A stretch of 63,199 bases of DNA from Saprospiraceae bacterium (lineage in GTDB: Bacteria > Bacteroidota > Bacteroidia > Chitinophagales > Saprospiraceae). The DNA lies in the NCBI GenBank assembly GCA_019634045.1, contig JAHQWA010000453.1, forward strand, positions 1 to 63,199, given 5' to 3'. The notes under the pieces are model-generated. The model was not told the DNA's origin and did not search any database. It saw only the letters and a list, made by a program, of their open reading frames with translations. Both the position numbers and the translations under genes were made by a program. Shown one piece after another: positions 41,530 to 51,998 of the stretch (positions are counted from its first letter, which is position 1; each line of letters opens with the position of its first letter).

Positions 41530-42090
41530 ATGGAACCATTTATTGGCATGATCGTAATGTTCGGTGGCAACTTTGCACCGAGAAACTGGGCACTTTGCGA
41601 GGGACAATTATTAGCAATTAGCCAAAATACTGCCTTGTTTTCAATCTTAGGCACTACCTACGGAGGTGATGGACGAACTTCTTTTGGATTACCTGACTTG
41701 AGAGGACGTGTAGCTATGCATCCAGGCCATGGCCCTGGGTTGACGCCAAGACGTCTTGGTGAAAAAAGTGGTTTTGAACAGGTGGTATTGAACACTACCC
41801 AAATCCCTTCCCATACTCATACGCTCAATGCAGCTGGATCTCTTAATGTAGTGAGAGAGGATGGTAACACTGCAGAGCCGGCTGGTGCAGCATTGGCGAA
41901 TGTCAGCCCTGACACAACCTTAAGCTATAACAATAGTACGGCTCCTGATGCCACCGCTGCGAATAATTCCGTTACGGTTACTGGCAATGCTAATCCAACT
42001 GGAGGAAGTCAAGGACATACTAACATGCAGCCTTATACCTGTGTGAATTATTTAATCGCTCTGTTTGGTACTTTCCCATCTAGAAACTAG
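41530..42090 (+). CDS. Phage tail-collar / microcystin-dependent protein (MdpB-like)
   Basis: MEPFIGMIVMFGGNFAPRNWALCEGQLLAISQNTALFSILGTTYGGDGRTSFGLPDLRGRV. Confidence 0.95.
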   Translation: MEPFIGMIVMFGGNFAPRNWALCEGQLLAISQNTALFSILGTTYGGDGRTSFGLPDLRGRVAMHPGHGPGLTPRRLGEKSGFEQVVLNTTQIPSHTHTLNAAGSLNVVREDGNTAEPAGAALANVSPDTTLSYNNSTAPDATAANNSVTVTGNANPTGGSQGHTNMQPYTCVNYLIALFGTFPSRN

Positions 42091-42116
42091 TTGATTGAAT
42101 TAAATGATTAAGGATT

Positions 42117-42147
42117 CTTTGCTCTCGACAAAGTGTCGAGAGTAAAG
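42117..42147 (+). terminator. Terminator-like hairpin after tail-collar gene
   Basis: CTTTgCTCTCGACA-aag-TGTCGAGAGtAAAG then TTTCTT. Confidence 0.6.
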
Positions 42148-42232
42148 TTTCTTAGTATAACCTCATTGATTTGTAGTTGATAGAAGCCAATTATCTTATC
42201 CTCCCTCTTTTGTTAAAGACAAAAAAATAAAC

Positions 42233-42814
42233 ATGCTTAAAGAATGGTGGGACTCTCTAGAGCCACAATGGAAAAAAGCCTTCAATGAGGCAGTACTGGG
42301 TAATGGTCCAATTGAAAACCGCCCGACTCGAACTGAAATGGAGTTAATTCACAGTGCTCCGGCTCTACGGTTTGCTGGCCCCAAGGCGCCTTACCCTAAT
42401 TTGAGCTTTGAGCTAACTAACATGTCGGGCTTGGCAGAATTGAGTCAAATAGAAACTTTAGTTGTTACATTTCATTCTATAGGGAAATTGGGCGACCTGT
42501 CTCACATGGAAAACCTTACAAGTCTATTCGTAAATAATTGTCAACTCAAATCATTGAAAGGCATTGAGGAGTTATCGAAGTTAAACACTTTATACGCTTC
42601 CGTTAATAAGATTAAGGATATCAAACCCATCAAAAGACTGACCAATCTTGCTGATTTTCAGTTTCCCTATAACAATATCACATCCCTGAAAGGCATCACG
42701 AACAAGCATACTTCTAACATGAAGAATTTTGTCTGCCTACCTAATGATGATCTGCCTGATCGCGATATCATCAAAGTGGAAAACCGTCTAGGCATACGTT
42801 GTAAACGCGGATAG
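42233..42814 (+). CDS. Leucine-rich repeat protein
   Basis: LSHMENLTSLFVNNCQLKSLKGIEELSKLNTLYASVNKIKDIKPIKRLTNLADFQFPYNNITSLKGI. Confidence 0.9.
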   Translation: MLKEWWDSLEPQWKKAFNEAVLGNGPIENRPTRTEMELIHSAPALRFAGPKAPYPNLSFELTNMSGLAELSQIETLVVTFHSIGKLGDLSHMENLTSLFVNNCQLKSLKGIEELSKLNTLYASVNKIKDIKPIKRLTNLADFQFPYNNITSLKGITNKHTSNMKNFVCLPNDDLPDRDIIKVENRLGIRCKRG

Positions 42815-42832
42815 GTTCGCTACACGCTTGTA

Positions 42833-45217
42833 TTATTCGTACCGTAGGGCCTCTACTGGATTAGCCGTTGAGGAACGCATGGTCTGGAAGAATACGGTCA
42901 CTACCGCCAGCAAGACTGCCGTGAGTAGGGCCAAGATAAAAGGGATTGGACCCATCGAAGTCGCATAGGCAAAGTCCTGCAACCAGCTATTGACAAACCA
43001 GTAGCCTAAGGGGATAGCTAATACCCCTGCAATCAGGACTAGTTTTACAAAATCCTTGATAATCAATTGCACCAAATTCCCCACCGTCGCACCCAATACT
43101 TTGCGTATACCGATCTCCTTAGTCCTTTGCTCAATGGTAAAGGTCGATAGGCCGAATAAGCCTAGAATGGCTACAAAAATACTCAGCAAAGTGCCCATCA
43201 AAATCGTATTCCCAAATCGTTCATAGCTATTGTACTGCTGCGCAAATTCCTCATCTAGGAAGGAGTAGCGGAATGGGTACTGGGGTTCTAAGCTTTCCCA
43301 GACCTTCTCTATTGCTGCCAAGGAGCTAGAAACCTGGGTGGGATCCACCTTAAAGGCTACATTGGTAAACCAAGCGAGATCTTCTCGAGCCGAGATGGCT
43401 AAGGGCTCCAAAGCAGACTGTAGTCCCTGATAATGGAAATCCTTAACCACACCAATGATCTCTCCATATTGTTCATCAAAGGAAAATTTCATCCGATAGC
43501 CAATGGGATTTTCGATTGCATAGGATCGTACAAATTCTTCGTTTACGACGAATGCGCGAGCGGTGTCGCTGGCAATACTCTCCGAGAAGTATCTTCCTGC
43601 CAGGATTTTAAGATCCAAAGCATCTGCAGATTGTGCATCAGCGAATAGGGTATTGATGTAGGTGCCCTTTTCCTGGCCTTCTAATTTCATGCCATAATTG
43701 GGAATACGTTGGCCGGGTGTTCGCGCCATGATAGAGCTGGCAGATATTCCGGGCTGTTGGAGTATATCGTTCTTGGTGCGCCGGAGTTTGGCGATCGCAT
43801 CTTCTGTATTTAGGGTGGCTACTACTACTTGATCTCCACTAAAGCCAAGATCTTGGTTTAGCATAAAATTTACCTGCTTCCACACAAAGCCGACGACAAT
43901 GATCATGGCGATGGACAGGCTGAATTGCAAGACCACTAAGGACTGGCGCATTTTACCTCCTCTTTTCCCTTTGCTCAAGGCCCCCTTTAGTGTGCTAATG
44001 GGACGAATTCTAGACAGGTAAAAGGCTGGATAGCTACCGGCAACCAGACCTATACTAGTGGCCAAGACCAAGAGCCAGATCGGTAATTGGGAATCCAAAA
44101 TACCAGCGAATGTGAGTTCTCTATCGATTAATTGATTGAAGAACGGTAAGGCCAAATCTGCTAGGAGTATAGCGAAGATCAATGCCATGCCACTTTGTAG
44201 GAGTGATTCTGATAAGAACTGGCTAACCATTTGACCAAAAGTTGCGCCGCTTACCTTTCTAATGCCCACTTCCTTGGAACGCTTGGCCGCTTTGGCCGTA
44301 GCCAGGTTCATGTAGTTAATACAGGCGATTAGTAATACGATGAAAGCCAGGAGCAATAAAATGCCTATTTGTCGAAGGCTTCCATTTCTGCCATTGTAGC
44401 CGCTTACATCAGTGGAGTGAAGGTGTATATCTAATAAGGGCTGAAATTTCCAATTGGGATAGCGCGTAGGAGGCGTATCCCCGTCATCTAGGTATTCTTG
44501 TTTTACATAACCGTTGGCCATTGTGGTAGCTTTTTCAGCTGCTGCAAGCGCTTGGCTTTGGCTATTTAGGTTCACATAAACTTCGCAATGCCCTCCGGTC
44601 CAATAAGGGGAGAACTCATCTTGACTGATAATGATATTTATGGCATTAAAGTGAGAGGGACCTGCTGGCTCGGCTAGTACACCGGTGACCGTGACCTGAC
44701 TTTCTTCGTTGATGGTCAATACCTGTCCTACGGGGTTTTGTCGACCAAAAAGCTGCTGAGCGGTTTCTGCTGATAGTACCGCACTGGCTGGTTGGTTTAA
44801 TACGGTCTGCTGGTCACCCAGTTGGAGGGGTAGGGGAACGGTTTGAAAAAACAAACTATCTGCGATTGCGAAACCATCGATGAAAATGCTTTCTTCCCCC
44901 TTTTGTACAAGTACTTCATCAAGCCCACTAAACCTGGTGGCAGACTTAATTTCAGGGACCTCATCCATCAGCGCGGGTGAGACAGGAGCTGGAACGATAG
45001 CCATTTTGCGATTATTGGCTGCTGGATACTCTCTGTAGAGACGGTATACCTGCTCTTTATCTGGGATGCTTTGATTGTAACTTTTTTCATGCTGGATATA
45101 CAGGAAGATCATGATGATCAATGCCATACCCACGCTAAGTCCAAGAATATTGATAAAGGAGAAGAGTCGATTCTTAATGATGTTTCGCCAGGCAATTTTA
45201 AGATAGTTCTGCAACAT
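42833..45217 (-). CDS. ABC transporter permease, MacB/FtsX family
   Basis: MLQNYLKIAWRNIIKNRLFSFINILGLSVGMA, KEVGIRKVSGAT, KEIGIRKVLGAT, NPVEALRYE. Confidence 0.95.
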   Translation of the reverse strand: MLQNYLKIAWRNIIKNRLFSFINILGLSVGMALIIMIFLYIQHEKSYNQSIPDKEQVYRLYREYPAANNRKMAIVPAPVSPALMDEVPEIKSATRFSGLDEVLVQKGEESIFIDGFAIADSLFFQTVPLPLQLGDQQTVLNQPASAVLSAETAQQLFGRQNPVGQVLTINEESQVTVTGVLAEPAGPSHFNAINIIISQDEFSPYWTGGHCEVYVNLNSQSQALAAAEKATTMANGYVKQEYLDDGDTPPTRYPNWKFQPLLDIHLHSTDVSGYNGRNGSLRQIGILLLLAFIVLLIACINYMNLATAKAAKRSKEVGIRKVSGATFGQMVSQFLSESLLQSGMALIFAILLADLALPFFNQLIDRELTFAGILDSQLPIWLLVLATSIGLVAGSYPAFYLSRIRPISTLKGALSKGKRGGKMRQSLVVLQFSLSIAMIIVVGFVWKQVNFMLNQDLGFSGDQVVVATLNTEDAIAKLRRTKNDILQQPGISASSIMARTPGQRIPNYGMKLEGQEKGTYINTLFADAQSADALDLKILAGRYFSESIASDTARAFVVNEEFVRSYAIENPIGYRMKFSFDEQYGEIIGVVKDFHYQGLQSALEPLAISAREDLAWFTNVAFKVDPTQVSSSLAAIEKVWESLEPQYPFRYSFLDEEFAQQYNSYERFGNTILMGTLLSIFVAILGLFGLSTFTIEQRTKEIGIRKVLGATVGNLVQLIIKDFVKLVLIAGVLAIPLGYWFVNSWLQDFAYATSMGPIPFILALLTAVLLAVVTVFFQTMRSSTANPVEALRYE

Positions 45218-45383
45218 GGTTAGCTTGGTTTGCTTTTTCCTTTATTCAGTCTAAAAGTATGCCATTGGTTTAATGCGCTGATTGTTAGTTTTTTGTGTTG
45301 GGTCAGGGTCAGGATTATTGTGCGTATCTGAACAATTAGTGTTCAATAATGAACACTAATTGAGTGTTTTATCTGACTTAGTA

Positions 45384-46520
45384 CTAGCGTTTTCTATATA
45401 GATAATAGAGGTTAAGGTGCTCTGAATTAGCTAGGATAATGTCTGGGAACTCATCATCGTTGATTTTCCCCACGGCGACTTGATAGGTCCTGTACTCTTC
45501 CTCCGAGAGAGCTTGGCGATCAAACTGCTTTGCTTTGCCTCGATTAAAGTATACGGCCGAAGGAGTTGCGGTATTACCCGTTACGATATCCAGTTCTCCG
45601 TCCTGATCGATATCCGCAAGTAGCAAATGGTAAGTACTTTCCTCTGCTGCTCCTAAAACATGTGAACGGGTGTAGTTGTGATCTTTGTCTCCAAAGTAGA
45701 TGACATTGGGTTCTCGGATGTTTCCAGCTACAATATCTAACCAACCATCTTTATCCAAATCTGCTACCGCCACAGAGCGGGTCTCGTCTGTCCCCGTACC
45801 AAAGGCAATACCTTCCTTCGCAAAAGTTCCATCGCCCTCATTCAGGTAAATGTAATTCTGCTGTTTATCTCGGTTGGCTAATACTAGGTCTTGATCGCCA
45901 TCCTTATCAATATCTGCTGCAGCTACATCGATGGTGGAATCCTCTGCATTACCAAAGGGGATGCAATTTTCAAAGTTGGCCTTGCCGTCATTGAAACAGA
46001 TTTCGTTTGCTGATCCTCGATTGGTAATCAAAACATCGGTGTAGCCATCATTATTAATATCGGCTAGCAACAAGCTCCGAGTAGGTGCCTCCAACTGTCC
46101 GAATAGTCCTTTTTCGCTGAAGTGGCCTTTACCATCGTTCAGGAAAATTCGGTTCGGAGCCATATCATTTCCCGTCATGATATCCAGGTCACCATCGCCA
46201 TCTAGATCTGCTAGTGGGACGGCATAGGTAGTTGAAAGATTCACGCCTAGGGGCTGGGCGATTTTATACCCTCTCTTTGTCAGAATAAAGACGTAGTTTT
46301 GCTCCGGCCAGTGACGGCCATTGGCAACTACTGCATCTAAGTCGCCATCCCCATCTACGTCCCCCATGCTAATGGAAGCTGTTCGATGTTTTGCAGTTCC
46401 AAGGGAGTAGAAGTAGCCTCTAGGGTTGTAGAATTGGTGGGTTTGGGCGCTAGCCTGAATCTGCAGAGCTAGACCGAGGGTGACTAGGGAGAGAATGGAG
46501 GTGAACGAAATTTGCTTCAT
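45384..46520 (-). CDS. FG-GAP/VCBS repeat secreted protein
   Basis: Repeated DVDGDGDLDAVVANG / DLDGDGDLDIMTGN motifs; signal peptide. Confidence 0.93.
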   Translation of the reverse strand: MKQISFTSILSLVTLGLALQIQASAQTHQFYNPRGYFYSLGTAKHRTASISMGDVDGDGDLDAVVANGRHWPEQNYVFILTKRGYKIAQPLGVNLSTTYAVPLADLDGDGDLDIMTGNDMAPNRIFLNDGKGHFSEKGLFGQLEAPTRSLLLADINNDGYTDVLITNRGSANEICFNDGKANFENCIPFGNAEDSTIDVAAADIDKDGDQDLVLANRDKQQNYIYLNEGDGTFAKEGIAFGTGTDETRSVAVADLDKDGWLDIVAGNIREPNVIYFGDKDHNYTRSHVLGAAEESTYHLLLADIDQDGELDIVTGNTATPSAVYFNRGKAKQFDRQALSEEEYRTYQVAVGKINDDEFPDIILANSEHLNLYYLYRKR

Positions 46521-46566
46521 CGCAGTTGATTTTGAAGTCTGGAGTGATTATGTGAAATTTAAATGT

Positions 46567-47355
46567 ATGAAAAAGTCGGATAATAGGAAGGATGATCGAC
46601 CTAAGGAAAAAGTTGGTTCCGCGGCGGAAATAGGAATGCGACTTAATAAATACGTGGCGCATTGTGGGGTAGCTTCGCGTCGAGCTGCTGCTGAACTAAT
46701 CAAGCAAGGTCGCATTACCGTCAATGGTGAGGTAGAAAAGGCACCCGGTTATCAAATCGAGGAAGGAGATGTAGTGATCTTTGATGGAAAGAAACTACAA
46801 CCGGAAGGGCGCAAGGTCTATATCCTAATGAATAAACCCAAAGATGCGATAACCACCGTAAAAGATGAGCGAGGCAGGAGAACCGTGATCGACCTATTGA
46901 GGGGCAAAATTAAGGAACGGATTTTTCCTGTCGGTCGACTGGACAGGGAAACGACAGGGCTACTGTTGTTGACCAACGATGGAGATCTAGCGGAAAAGAT
47001 GACCCATCCACGCTACCAAATGAAAAAGGTGTACTATGCTAGCCTGGATAAGGAACTGCATCCAGCGGACCTGGAGAAGATCGAGAAAGGCTTACAGTTG
47101 GAGGATGGCCCGGTGCAAGTAGATTGGGTAGAGTACTTACCTAAACAATCAAAAACCGAGGTAGGACTTGAAATTCACGTGGGACGGAACCGAATCGTTC
47201 GCCGGATATTTGAGCACTTGGGGTATCAGGTAAAGCGCCTGGATCGAGTTTATCTTGGTGGGTTGACCAAAAAAGACCTAAAGCGAGGCTGGTGGCGTAA
47301 TTTGACCCAGCAAGAGATTGTCATGTTGAAGCACTTTAATAAGCAGCGGGAATAG
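46567..47355 (+). CDS. rluB: 23S rRNA pseudouridine synthase, RluB/RsuA family
   Basis: S4 domain MRLNKYVAHCGVASRRAAAELI; VGRLDRETTGLLLLTNDGDLAEKMTHP; start moved from 46480. Confidence 0.93.
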   Translation: MKKSDNRKDDRPKEKVGSAAEIGMRLNKYVAHCGVASRRAAAELIKQGRITVNGEVEKAPGYQIEEGDVVIFDGKKLQPEGRKVYILMNKPKDAITTVKDERGRRTVIDLLRGKIKERIFPVGRLDRETTGLLLLTNDGDLAEKMTHPRYQMKKVYYASLDKELHPADLEKIEKGLQLEDGPVQVDWVEYLPKQSKTEVGLEIHVGRNRIVRRIFEHLGYQVKRLDRVYLGGLTKKDLKRGWWRNLTQQEIVMLKHFNKQRE

Positions 47356-47373
47356 TTGCGTCTTTGTGCCTAC

Positions 47374-48213
47374 CTAATCCGGTTGATAAGTAATACGCTT
47401 CAATGACACGGCACTGAAGTACCCTAGGCCGCCATTGCTTACATTTCCTTGCAAGTTAGCCGGTTGCGTATCAAATAGGGTTCCGCGCCACTCCGTTTCC
47501 ATAAATACAGAACGTAAAAAGGCATAGTAGCTACTAGACAATGCTTCCTTTTCCAGAATTACCGTAAAACCCGGATCAAAGCCATAAAAGTGGGGCTCTT
47601 CGAAATTGATCAAACCATTTACTGCTAAGCGAGCATGGGTGTAAAAGGTAAACTCATGAATCCCCCCTGAATAAGCCTGAACGCCTTGTTGCAAGCCTGC
47701 TCTGGTGCTGTCAAAAGCTGGATTCTTTACTTGCGGTATGACCCACAACCTCCAACGGTTTGGCTCAGTAAAACCAAAAAGATGACGCCGAAATTCAAAA
47801 TCAAATTGATCAACTTCCGGAATGAATCTAATGGTGTCGACTTGGATGGGGGCTGGGGGCATTTCATCTACAGCGAAAAATAATTTTCCATTCCAGTTTA
47901 TTTGTAAGGTATATTGCTGTCCAGGAATTCCTGCTAGGCTATCGCTTCGGTATAAACCAGCCTCTGTTTCCACGAAATAGAATTCTTCTTCTCCGCTACT
48001 CATTCGAAGTTCAGCTCCTTGGATCGGCCTGCTCTTTTCTCCAGTTGCTGTACTGGAGCTGAGCCGCACTTGATGTTGCTGTAAGCTATTACTGATTCCT
48101 CCCTCAACGACCAACTGTAAGGGCGAATCTACCGTCTCCAGGCGGATTTCCTCTCGACAGGACCAGAAAAGCGGACTAAACAAAGTGAGATACCAGAGAA
48201 GTTTGATGTTCAT
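47374..48213 (-). CDS. DUF4249-like outer membrane lipoprotein
   Basis: Position after TonB receptor; ESPLQLVVEGGISN-like, LRMSSGEEEFYFVETEAGLYRS. Confidence 0.75.
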   Translation of the reverse strand: MNIKLLWYLTLFSPLFWSCREEIRLETVDSPLQLVVEGGISNSLQQHQVRLSSSTATGEKSRPIQGAELRMSSGEEEFYFVETEAGLYRSDSLAGIPGQQYTLQINWNGKLFFAVDEMPPAPIQVDTIRFIPEVDQFDFEFRRHLFGFTEPNRWRLWVIPQVKNPAFDSTRAGLQQGVQAYSGGIHEFTFYTHARLAVNGLINFEEPHFYGFDPGFTVILEKEALSSSYYAFLRSVFMETEWRGTLFDTQPANLQGNVSNGGLGYFSAVSLKRITYQPD

Positions 48214-48215
48214 AG

Positions 48216-50873
48216 CTATTCAATTGAAAAGTGATAAGCAATAGATGGAATAATGCTAAAGACATAGACTTTGGTGCCTCTTACATCCCGGGTATCTGAG
48301 ACATTCCCCGTTTGGCGGTCACGATAGGGTAGGAGATTCACCGATAGAGCATTCTTTTGTGCATACATATTGTAAATAGACAAGGTCCATCGGTCCTTGA
48401 AGCGCTTGCCCTCCTCAACGCGGCTCGACAAGCTAATAGACAGGTCAAGCCGATGGAAGTCGCCAAGTCGGGTAGAGTTTCGTGCTCCATAGATGGGGAT
48501 AAAAGTATCTTCAAACTCAAAACTACCAATGATTGGAGTAGCCGGAAGTCCGGAAGCATATTGCCAAGTCCAATCCAGTTGCCAACGAGCATCAAATTGC
48601 TTCTGCATGACCCATTTTACAGTATGTGGTTGATCATGGTAAGCTGGAAATCTTCGGCCATTTTCCACGTCGGGAAACTCCCGCCAAGTTCGGGACCATG
48701 TGTAGGCCAACCAACTCTTCCATGTCCCCACCTTTCTTTGCAACATGCACTCAAGCCCATAAGCTTTCCCTTTTCCGCTTAAGAACTCGGAGTTTAAGTA
48801 TTTATTTTGAACCAGGTCCGCATGATCCCTAAATCCTGTAATCCCCCGTAACTGCCGATAGTAACCATTTACGGAGATTTCCCATTGCGCATTAGAGAAT
48901 TGTTGCTGATAACCAAAACCATATTGATCTGCCTTTGAAGCAGGAAGCTGCGGATGACTCGGCATCCAAGTATAGAAGGCTGCAAATGGGGTATTGGAGT
49001 TCCTTAGCTCCTGTACAAACTGTTGGGTTTTTGTATAGTACCATTGTAGGCGAGCATTGGGACGGACCTGGAAGTCGATTTGTAAGCGAGGTAGTAAAGT
49101 CCATTGGGAATTGAAGATAGAGCTGCTGTTATAAACAGTCGAATCTTGGAATAGACCAGTATCATCCAACTGATGTATAGTAAAGGGGCCACGATTTTGG
49201 AAGTGATACAGGCGAACACCATAGGATGCGGTCCATCTTTCAGCTAAAGCCCATTGATCCCCCATGTACCAACTGTTTTCCACGGCTTTTGGTGTTGGTA
49301 GCGAAAGTCCTTCCGATTCAGAACTGGAACCCGCCTTCATATCATACCAAATACTTTGTCCACCAAATTTCAGGCGATGCTTACTATTGATGTACCACTG
49401 GAAATCCGCTTTAGCTTGCCAGTGTTTTACTTGAGAGGCCCATGTGAAATTTGTCTGCTTGTTTAAAATGCCATCCACTTCATACTTGTACTGACTGTGC
49501 ACTAGAGAAAAGTGACCGAAGAAATTTGGTTGGGAGAGGTAATTCCAGCGTAAGGTGAGGGTGCGATTTCCCCAACTATTTTGAAATTGATTGAAGTAGC
49601 TGAAATTGTCCTGGCCTAAGTAAGAAGATAGAAAAAAATGATGCTTGCCAGTAGCTTTCCAATTGACCTTGGCGTTGAGATCTAGAAAATTTATCCGATT
49701 ACCTCCCTGGTCTTCCATTAGTCTGAAAATGAGGTCGGGGTAGGTGCGCCGGGCTGCCAAGATGTAAGAAGCCTCTCCTTTTTTAAGCGGCCCTTCCAAT
49801 AACACTTTGCTGGCAAGTATACCTATCCCTCCTGCCATTTGTGTGTTTTCTTGATTGCCTTCCTTGCTTTGGATTCGGATCACCGAAGAAAGCCTTCCGC
49901 CGTATTCCACAGGAATAGCTCCGGTATATAGGTCAGTAGACCTTATAAGCTCCGGGTTAAAGATGGAGAAGAACCCCAATAAATGACTAGGGCTATATAC
50001 CGGGGCATCATCCAGGAGAATTAGATTTTGATCGAGTTCACCTCCCCTGACGAAAAGTGCCGCTGCCCCGTCGGAGCCAGCTTTGATTCCAGGTAGCAGT
50101 TGCATGGCTTTTACTAGATCTACTTCACCACCCAAAGCGGGTAGGTTTCGCAGAAGCTGCATATCCACTTGGTGATGACCTGCTTCTTTCTTCGGAAAAT
50201 AAGGTTGAGTTCCTTCTGTGCCTAAAACAACAACTTCAGATAGCATATTTGGACTGGCTGCCAATTGAAGATTCATTTGGGTATCCCTGCTTAGATCGAT
50301 CGATAGAATCTTGGATTGATAGCCAAGGTAGGAGACGATACATTCGCAGGGGGTAGGAGGAAGATGTAAGGTAAAGTAACCAAACTGATTGCTACTTGTA
50401 CCTTTATTTTCTTGACCTTCGCACCAAAGCGTAGCCCCGATCAGTATCTCCCCTGTTTCGGCATCATTGATAAAACCACTTAGTCGTATTTGAGTAGGCG
50501 TTTTTATGGAAACTTCTGCTATTAAAATCTGGTTCTTTTTGCTCCGAAATTGAACCACGACAGGAGCGAAGATGAACTGTAAAATCTTGCGAATGGAGGT
50601 GGATGGGAAGGAGGTGTTTAGTAGAGTATCTGCTTTCTCCAAGAGATCGGGACTATACACCAAGCGTAAGTCAGCTTCGCTCTTTAATTGCCTCAGCGCT
50701 TGCGCGGGGGTTAAGTCTCTAAATTCAATATCTAGCTGTTGGTCCAAGATGGAGACTTGTCCCCAACCCAGCCCGGGGATCAAGAGGAAACCCCAAAGCA
50801 TCAAACGGAATGGATAGCAATATGGTGGCATCGGTAGCATCGTGTGAAATTGGCTCATCGGGAGGGTACTCAC
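48216..50873 (-). CDS. TonB-dependent receptor with N-terminal STN and CarboxypepD_reg domains
   Basis: STN LDQQLDIEFRDLTPAQALRQLKSEADLRLVYSPDLL; plug LLPGIKAGSDGAAALFVRGGELDQNLILLDDAPVY. Confidence 0.94.
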   Translation of the reverse strand: MSTLPMSQFHTMLPMPPYCYPFRLMLWGFLLIPGLGWGQVSILDQQLDIEFRDLTPAQALRQLKSEADLRLVYSPDLLEKADTLLNTSFPSTSIRKILQFIFAPVVVQFRSKKNQILIAEVSIKTPTQIRLSGFINDAETGEILIGATLWCEGQENKGTSSNQFGYFTLHLPPTPCECIVSYLGYQSKILSIDLSRDTQMNLQLAASPNMLSEVVVLGTEGTQPYFPKKEAGHHQVDMQLLRNLPALGGEVDLVKAMQLLPGIKAGSDGAAALFVRGGELDQNLILLDDAPVYSPSHLLGFFSIFNPELIRSTDLYTGAIPVEYGGRLSSVIRIQSKEGNQENTQMAGGIGILASKVLLEGPLKKGEASYILAARRTYPDLIFRLMEDQGGNRINFLDLNAKVNWKATGKHHFFLSSYLGQDNFSYFNQFQNSWGNRTLTLRWNYLSQPNFFGHFSLVHSQYKYEVDGILNKQTNFTWASQVKHWQAKADFQWYINSKHRLKFGGQSIWYDMKAGSSSESEGLSLPTPKAVENSWYMGDQWALAERWTASYGVRLYHFQNRGPFTIHQLDDTGLFQDSTVYNSSSIFNSQWTLLPRLQIDFQVRPNARLQWYYTKTQQFVQELRNSNTPFAAFYTWMPSHPQLPASKADQYGFGYQQQFSNAQWEISVNGYYRQLRGITGFRDHADLVQNKYLNSEFLSGKGKAYGLECMLQRKVGTWKSWLAYTWSRTWREFPDVENGRRFPAYHDQPHTVKWVMQKQFDARWQLDWTWQYASGLPATPIIGSFEFEDTFIPIYGARNSTRLGDFHRLDLSISLSSRVEEGKRFKDRWTLSIYNMYAQKNALSVNLLPYRDRQTGNVSDTRDVRGTKVYVFSIIPSIAYHFSIE

Positions 50874-50890
50874 CCGATGAGCCGTTTCCG

Positions 50891-51937
50891 TTAGTTTACA
50901 AAATCAGTAATCTCCTGCCGAAACATTTCGGCTTGATTCAGGTAAGAATCGTGGCCAGCATCTGGCAGTATGATAAGTCGCTTTTTTAGACTATTGATCG
51001 ACGGGAAGTAAAATTCCAACTCCTGCGGCGGAGCAATATCATCGAATTGACCGGTCAATAGTAAGCAAGGCACTTTGATTTTGTCTATCCCCTCTATGAG
51101 TTGAACAGATCGCATATCTTCAAAAAGTCGATTGCTAATTTCCTCTAAACGTAGGCCGTTGAATAGGCTTGGAACAACACTGATCGAACTACTAAGTACC
51201 GTGCGTAGAATGGCTCCTGTAGTGATGTGAACATCTGCTTCAAAAGTCGATAATCCTTCAATGACAAACTCATTCCACTGCTGTCGCTGTTCTGGCGTGT
51301 CGATAGACGCATTTGCCACGGTCCAAGCTTTAACTTCCTCCCAATAGCTAGTTTGGGTTCCGCCTTCAATCATTACTTGGGCAGTTTCTGCTAGGAATTG
51401 ATGTCTAAAAGTCCAACGAATTTCATCTTCATCAGTAGTAAAGGGAGCATTGGCCGTAACCAGCCCATCGATCAGGGGCTGCTCATGAAAATGAATGGTG
51501 TAGAGGTAACTTAACCATCCCCCAAAACTATGCCCCAAAAGATAAAGTTCAGCATCTGGATACTGAGACCGCAAGAGTTGTATAATCTTGCGGATATCTG
51601 TAAGATATTGATTAAGCGTTACACTTTCCAGAGAAAAGCTACCTTGAGCATTGCCCGTTCCTCTTTGGTCATAGTACGCGATAGCCACATCTTTTTCCAG
51701 GCCTTCTTTCCAGCCGGGGTAATCTACTTCTGCAAAATCCATCGTATTGAGACCTGGGCCACCTTGTACATAGAGCAGAATTTTTTTACTAGCGGTATTT
51801 CCTCTTACGAGAATGGGGATAAAGGCATCGGCCTCTTCTAGGTGGTAGAAGTCATTGGCACTTGCTGAAATATCTGCCTTTTCGGTACAACTGCCAAATA
51901 CAAACAGCAAGAGGGCAATTATTGAGATATTTTTCAT
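50891..51937 (-). CDS. Alpha/beta hydrolase, proline iminopeptidase-like, putative lipoprotein
   Basis: LLYVQGGPGLNT, YYDQRGTGNAQGSF, LLGHSFGGWLSYLY. Confidence 0.93.
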   Translation of the reverse strand: MKNISIIALLLFVFGSCTEKADISASANDFYHLEEADAFIPILVRGNTASKKILLYVQGGPGLNTMDFAEVDYPGWKEGLEKDVAIAYYDQRGTGNAQGSFSLESVTLNQYLTDIRKIIQLLRSQYPDAELYLLGHSFGGWLSYLYTIHFHEQPLIDGLVTANAPFTTDEDEIRWTFRHQFLAETAQVMIEGGTQTSYWEEVKAWTVANASIDTPEQRQQWNEFVIEGLSTFEADVHITTGAILRTVLSSSISVVPSLFNGLRLEEISNRLFEDMRSVQLIEGIDKIKVPCLLLTGQFDDIAPPQELEFYFPSINSLKKRLIILPDAGHDSYLNQAEMFRQEITDFVN

Positions 51938-51998
51938 GATACAGTCAGGTTTGAATTTTGAAAAATTGGGATTTGATTACGAGTAAATAAAATAGAGC

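Noticed and set aside
41530-42090. Tail-collar protein as evidence for a prophage or contractile injection system
   Set aside because: No other tail, sheath, baseplate or integrase genes in the window; MdpB-like proteins occur as stand-alone genes.
48357-48782. 141-aa plus-strand ORF inside the TonB receptor gene
   Set aside because: Antisense overlap with a strongly supported CDS.
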